NCBI GenBank assembly: GCA_900551335.1
Contig: URVO01000027.1
Location: forward strand, 1 to 10,428
Length of the DNA: 10,428 nt
Reading direction: 5' to 3'
Source of the DNA: an uncultured Phascolarctobacterium sp.
GTDB taxonomy: Bacteria > Bacillota > Negativicutes > Acidaminococcales > Acidaminococcaceae
The notes below the pieces were generated by a model, which was given only the letters and a program-made list of their open reading frames with translations, did not search any database and was not told the origin of the DNA. Positions 7,058-10,428 of the stretch are shown piece after piece (the first letter of the stretch is position 1; each line of letters starts with the position of its first letter). The translations under genes and the position numbers were made by a program.

Positions 7058-7963
7058 ATGCAACAGGTTAATACTAGTGCCTATCGGCAAGATACCCTGT
7101 GGCGTTATATCATCAGTGGCTGTGGTCTGGCGCTTATCGTTTTGACTATAGCCATTGGTGCTTTTTTATGCTACAAGGGCTTGGGCACATTTACTACATA
7201 TAATCACAGCATCAGCGAGTTCCTTTTCTCTGCAGATTGGGCGCCGAGCGATGATGTGGAGGGCGGCGGCAGGGTTGGCGCGGCAATCTTTATCTTCGGC
7301 TCTATCGTTACCTGCGCTTTGGCACTCGCGATTGCGACACCGTTCAGCCTGGCAACGGCGATTTTTATGACAGAGATTTCGCCGGAGCTGGGCAAGCGCT
7401 TCGTGCAGCCTGCCGTCGAGATTTTCGTCGGCATTCCTTCAGTCGTTTATGGCTGGCTTGGCTTGACGCTTTTAGTACCGCTGATTAAGGATATTTTCCA
7501 TCTGCGCTTCGGCTTTTCCGTTCTCGCTGCCGGCATTGTGCTCGCCGTGATGATTTTCCCGACGATTACAAGTCTGGCGGCAGATGCGCTGCGCAGCATT
7601 CCGCAGGGCTACCGTGCTGCTTCCTACGGCTTGGGCGCAACACGCTGGCAGACAATCGCCAAGGTTGTCGTTCCTGCCGCAGTTACCGGTCTGATGACCG
7701 CCGTTATTCTGGGCCTGGCGCGTGCCTTTGGTGAGGCGCTGGCTGTGGCGATGGTTATTGGAAAGATGCGCGCTTTTCCGACCAGCATTCTTTCCCCGAC
7801 GAACAACCTGACTGCAGCGATTGCTGCCGATATGGGCGGTGCGATGGAGGGCAGCGAGTATAATATTGCACTGTGGACGATGGCGCTGCTCTTGTTCATC
7901 ATCTCGCTGGCTTGCATCTTTACGATTCATTGCCTGGGAAATAAAGGAGGGGAAAAAGCATGA
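7058..7963 (+). CDS. pstC: Phosphate ABC transporter permease PstC
   Basis: PstC is one of the two membrane subunits of the high-affinity phosphate importer. The 301-residue protein has about six hydrophobic segments (roughly 17-40, 74-105, 122-142, 151-172, 203-235 and 270-292). The cytoplasmic EAA loop lies between the fourth and fifth (ADALRSIPQGYRAASYGLGA, about 175-194) and contacts PstB. The segment ARAFGEALAVAMVIGK (221-236) is characteristic of PstC. AGGAG at 7044-7048 sets the ATG. Its TGA overlaps the pstA ATG in an ATGA, which indicates translational coupling of the two permease subunits. Confidence 0.96.
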   Translation: MQQVNTSAYRQDTLWRYIISGCGLALIVLTIAIGAFLCYKGLGTFTTYNHSISEFLFSADWAPSDDVEGGGRVGAAIFIFGSIVTCALALAIATPFSLATAIFMTEISPELGKRFVQPAVEIFVGIPSVVYGWLGLTLLVPLIKDIFHLRFGFSVLAAGIVLAVMIFPTITSLAADALRSIPQGYRAASYGLGATRWQTIAKVVVPAAVTGLMTAVILGLARAFGEALAVAMVIGKMRAFPTSILSPTNNLTAAIAADMGGAMEGSEYNIALWTMALLLFIISLACIFTIHCLGNKGGEKA

Positions 7964-8838
7964 ATGGTTTAGCACGCGCCAAGTTTATGGATAAGCTTAT
8001 GACGGTGGTGTTCTACTGTGTCGCAGGCTTTTTTATCCTCTTATTAGTCGGCCTTGCGCTGTATGTTATCGGCAACGGCTTCAGAAATTTCAGCTTCAGC
8101 CTGATTTCCTTTGAAGGCGGCGGCCTGGGCAACCTGCTTTTCAATACGCTGTATCTGGTTTTCCTGTCACTGCTGGTCAGTGTGCCCTTGGGCGTGGCGG
8201 CCGGCATTTATATGGCGGAATATGCGAAGGCCGGACGCTTTACGCGCTTCCTGCGTATGTGTATAGAAACGATGTCCTCGCTGCCGTCGATTGTAGTCGG
8301 CTTGTTTGGCTATTTGGTATTCATCGTCATGACGGGTGCGCAGTGGAATCTGTTTAGCGGTGCGCTGGCCGTATCAATTTTGAGCATCCCGCTGATTATG
8401 ACGGTTACGGAGGATGCGTTCAAGTCGCTGCCGGAGGGCTATAAGCGTGGCAGTCTGGCGATGGGCGCAACGCTGTGGCAGACGGTTTATAAGGTGCTGC
8501 TGCCGGCGTGCCTGCCGCGTATTATGACAGGCGTTATTCTGGCTGCCGGCCGTGGCTTTGGTGAGGCGGCGGCGTTGCTGTATACCGCAGGCATGAGCAC
8601 GGATATCAGCTGGAGCAGCTGGAATCTGTTGTCACCGACCTGTCCGCTCAATCCGTTCCGTCCCGGCGAAACGCTGGCGCTGAGCATTTGGGCAGCACGC
8701 ACGGAGGCTTTGGCGGCAAACTCAGCGCAGCTGGCAAATCTGGCTTCGGCTATACTGATGCTGCTGGTGCTGTCGTTTAGTCTGGGCGCACGCTGCCTGA
8801 GCAGCTATTTAGATACAAAAAGTGGAGGAAGCAAGTAA
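7960..8838 (+). CDS. pstA: Phosphate ABC transporter permease PstA
   Basis: PstA pairs with PstC to form the transmembrane path for phosphate. The 292-residue protein has six likely membrane segments (roughly 14-36, 58-85, 108-126, 133-150, 187-209 and 258-280). Its EAA loop reads [20 protein letters not shown] (151-170), followed by [13 protein letters not shown]. The signature [17 protein letters not shown] (195-211) and the late WAARTEA segment identify it as PstA rather than a second PstC. AAGGAGG at 7944-7950, in the end of pstC, sets the start. The stop overlaps the pstB ATG by one base (TAATG). Confidence 0.96.
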   Translation: MNGLARAKFMDKLMTVVFYCVAGFFILLLVGLALYVIGNGFRNFSFSLISFEGGGLGNLLFNTLYLVFLSLLVSVPLGVAAGIYMAEYAKAGRFTRFLRMCIETMSSLPSIVVGLFGYLVFIVMTGAQWNLFSGALAVSILSIPLIMTVTEDAFKSLPEGYKRGSLAMGATLWQTVYKVLLPACLPRIMTGVILAAGRGFGEAAALLYTAGMSTDISWSSWNLLSPTCPLNPFRPGETLALSIWAARTEALAANSAQLANLASAILMLLVLSFSLGARCLSSYLDTKSGGSK

Positions 8839-9593
8839 TGACGAGCACGAAATTTTTGGTGCAGGACCTGGATTTGTATTATAACAAGTTTCAGGCTTTG
8901 AAGAAGATAAATCTGGATATTAAGGAGAAGGAGATTACGGCGCTCATCGGTCCGTCCGGCTGCGGCAAGTCGACCTTCCTGAAAACGCTGAACCGCATGA
9001 ACGATTTAGTTGAGGGCGTGCGCATCGAGGGCAAAATCGCTCTGGATGGCAAGGATATTTTTACGGATATTGATCCGATCAGTCTGCGTCACCGCGTAGG
9101 CATGGTGTTCCAGCAGCCGAATCCGTTCCCCAAAAGCATTTATGATAATGTTGCCTATGGACCGCGTATCCATGGCGTGACGAAGAAGAGCGAGCTGGAC
9201 GAGATTGTGGAGCGCAGTCTGCGCCAGGCAGCTATCTGGGATGAGCTGAAGGATAGACTGAATAAAAGTGCGTTGGGCCTCAGCGGTGGTCAGCAGCAGC
9301 GCCTGTGTATTGCAAGAACGCTGGCTGTGCAGCCGGAGGTTATCCTGATGGATGAGCCGACGAGTGCGCTCGATCCGATTTCGACGATGAAGATTGAGGA
9401 TTTGGCGCTGGAGCTGAAGAAGGATTATACGATTGTTATTGTTACGCATAATATGCAGCAGGCTGCGCGTATTTCGGATAAGACGGCGTTCTTTCTGCTG
9501 GGCGAGCTGGTGGAGTTTGGCGTGACGAGGGAGCTGTTTGCTGCGCCGAAGAATGCGAAGACTGAGGAGTATATTAGCGGCAGATTCGGTTAA
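8838..9593 (+). CDS. pstB: Phosphate ABC transporter ATP-binding protein
   Basis: PstB hydrolyses ATP on the cytoplasmic face to drive phosphate import through PstC/PstA. The 251-residue protein has the full set of ABC motifs: Walker [10 protein letters not shown] (38-46), Q-loop [11 protein letters not shown] (90-100), signature LSGGQQQR (148-155), Walker [14 protein letters not shown] (168-180) and the switch His204 in [18 protein letters not shown] after Walker A and the C-terminal EEYISGRFG are typical of PstB. The length is normal, so the structured element that begins at the stop codon has not truncated it. GGAGG at 8824-8828 precedes the start. Confidence 0.98.
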   Translation: MTSTKFLVQDLDLYYNKFQALKKINLDIKEKEITALIGPSGCGKSTFLKTLNRMNDLVEGVRIEGKIALDGKDIFTDIDPISLRHRVGMVFQQPNPFPKSIYDNVAYGPRIHGVTKKSELDEIVERSLRQAAIWDELKDRLNKSALGLSGGQQQRLCIARTLAVQPEVILMDEPTSALDPISTMKIEDLALELKKDYTIVIVTHNMQQAARISDKTAFFLLGELVEFGVTRELFAAPKNAKTEEYISGRFG

Positions 9594-9694
9594 GACGCGC
9601 TATAAGGCACCATCTGCGTCGTCATGGCTCCTAGGAGTATTATATATACGCCGTCGTCGCCATTCCTCGCATCTGGTACCTTCTAGCGTGTCTT
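9592..9694 (+). repeat. Long imperfect inverted-repeat element between pstB and phoU
   Basis: The arm 9594-9628 (GACGCGCTATAAGGCACCA, then TGCG and ATGGC) is matched by the complement of 9659-9692 (GACACGCTAGAAGGTACCA, then TGCG and ATGGC) at about 27 of 35 positions, with an asymmetric internal loop. The pairing can extend into the last two bases of the pstB stop codon. The roughly 30-bp centre holds a perfect palindrome CTCCTAGGAG (9628-9637), an AT-rich stretch and GTCGTC, which also occurs in the left arm. As RNA it would fold into a long hairpin or branched structure. No T-run follows, so it is not a standard terminator. I infer a dispersed intergenic repeat or mRNA processing element. 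Confidence 0.75.
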
Positions 9695-9717
9695 TAGAAA
9701 TATGAAAGGAAGATAAC

Positions 9718-10365
9718 ATGACAAGAACAAAATTTCAAGAGGAGCTGCAGCTTTTGCTGAACAGCGTGCGTGTGATGGGTGTGAATCTTGAGGATACGCT
9801 GGACAGGGTTATCGACAATCTGGAGAAGCAGGATGTTGAGGTTGCGCAGGAGATTATCAACGGTGATGATAAGTATGACAGCGATGAGGTGAATATTGAG
9901 AAGCAGTGTCTGGAGCTGGTGCTGACGCAGACGCCTGTGGCGACGGATTGGCGCGAGATTGCCAGCTGTCTGAAGCTGGTGGGCGATATGGAGCGCATTG
10001 CGGATCATTGCAGCGATATCAGCCAATATACGCTGAAGCTGGCGGAGAAGCCTGCGGTTGAGCTGCCGGAAAACTTTATGAAGATGCTGAAGGTTATGCG
10101 CGAGATGGTGTATGACAGCATTACGGCGATCAGCGAGAATGATGTGGAGCTGGCGCAGAAGGTTATGGCGACAGATGATGCTGTGGATGATTATTTTGCG
10201 GAGATGCGTCAGCAGCTGACGACGGTCATGATGCAGCAGCCGCAGCAGGTGCCGCAGTACGTTGATTATCTGATGATTGCCAAGTATGTGGAGCGTATCG
10301 CTGACCATGCGACGAACATTGCGCAATGGGTGCTGTTCGTGGTGAAGAATGAGCTGAAAAATTAA
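9718..10365 (+). CDS. phoU: Phosphate signalling/transport regulator PhoU
   Basis: PhoU couples the state of the Pst transporter to the PhoR-type sensor kinase and helps limit phosphate uptake. The 215-residue, mostly helical cytoplasmic protein has the two-fold repeat of three-helix bundles seen in the family. The paired metal-binding signatures are MERIADHCSDI (Glu92, Asp96) and VERIADHATNI (Glu192, Asp196). AAAGGA lies about 9 nt before the ATG. It is the last gene of the pst operon, but unlike the others it is 124 nt from its upstream neighbour, with a structured element in the gap that could set its level apart from pstSCAB. A terminator follows. No phoR/phoP genes are in the window. Confidence 0.96.
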   Translation: MTRTKFQEELQLLLNSVRVMGVNLEDTLDRVIDNLEKQDVEVAQEIINGDDKYDSDEVNIEKQCLELVLTQTPVATDWREIASCLKLVGDMERIADHCSDISQYTLKLAEKPAVELPENFMKMLKVMREMVYDSITAISENDVELAQKVMATDDAVDDYFAEMRQQLTTVMMQQPQQVPQYVDYLMIAKYVERIADHATNIAQWVLFVVKNELKN

Positions 10366-10381
10366 ATAGTGTGTTTTTTTG

Positions 10382-10412
10382 AGCACGGTGCGTGAAGCGC
10401 TGTGCTTTTTTT
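10382..10412 (+). terminator. Rho-independent terminator of the pst-phoU operon
   Basis: AGCACGGTGC (10382-10391) pairs with GCGCTGTGCT (10397-10406), a 10-bp stem with two G-T pairs and a GTGAA loop, followed by seven T residues (10406-10412). A second T-run (10374-10380) lies just before the stem. It starts 17 nt after the phoU stop. The last 16 bases of the window hold nothing I can identify. Confidence 0.92.
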
Positions 10413-10428
10413 ATGGCTGTACTGCCGT

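Noticed and set aside
9594..9692. The pstB-phoU inverted repeat as a terminator
   Set aside because: The sequence after the right arm (TTTAGAAATATG) has only a three-T run, and phoU behind it has no clear promoter.

Overview
The window looks like a core chromosomal segment of an anaerobic Firmicute. The best guess is the Negativicutes (Selenomonas, Phascolarctobacterium or Megamonas type). The main reasons are the pyrK-pyrD (class 1B) pair, a Thermus/clostridial-type PyrE with a CPLC tail, a Gram-positive-style lipoprotein PstS, strong AGGAGG-type ribosome binding sites and a Bacillus-like 11-bp-period Pho box. The genus is an inference; no rRNA or other marker gene is present.

Left half (2-6032): the distal part of a pyrimidine biosynthesis operon, all on the + strand: carB (5' end outside the window), pyrK, pyrD, pyrF, pyrE. 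CarB makes carbamoyl phosphate. PyrD/PyrK oxidise dihydroorotate to orotate and pass the electrons to NAD+. PyrE adds the phosphoribosyl group and PyrF decarboxylates OMP to UMP. carB-pyrK-pyrD are tightly packed (2-nt gap, then a 7-nt overlap) and pyrF-pyrE are 4 nt apart. Between pyrD and pyrF lies a 194-bp gap filled by a structured repeat element. After pyrE come a hairpin-rich stretch and a strong intrinsic terminator (5986-6032).

Right half (6034-10412): a complete phosphate-uptake operon, pstS-pstC-pstA-pstB-phoU, also on the + strand. It starts with four direct repeats at exact 11-bp spacing (6034-6077) that match the PhoP-box architecture, just upstream of a TATACT -10 box with no good -35. 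PstS captures phosphate outside the membrane, PstC/PstA form the channel, PstB supplies ATP hydrolysis, and PhoU links transport to signalling. pstS-pstC-pstA-pstB are 15 nt apart or overlap. A second structured element (about 100 bp, long imperfect inverted repeat) separates pstB from phoU. An intrinsic terminator ends the operon at 10382-10412.

All coding content belongs to well-known families and I see no new gene system. The parts worth a second look are non-coding: three different hairpin-forming elements at 4382-4562, 5881-5940 and 9592-9694, two of them inside operons, and the compact terminator/Pho-box junction.
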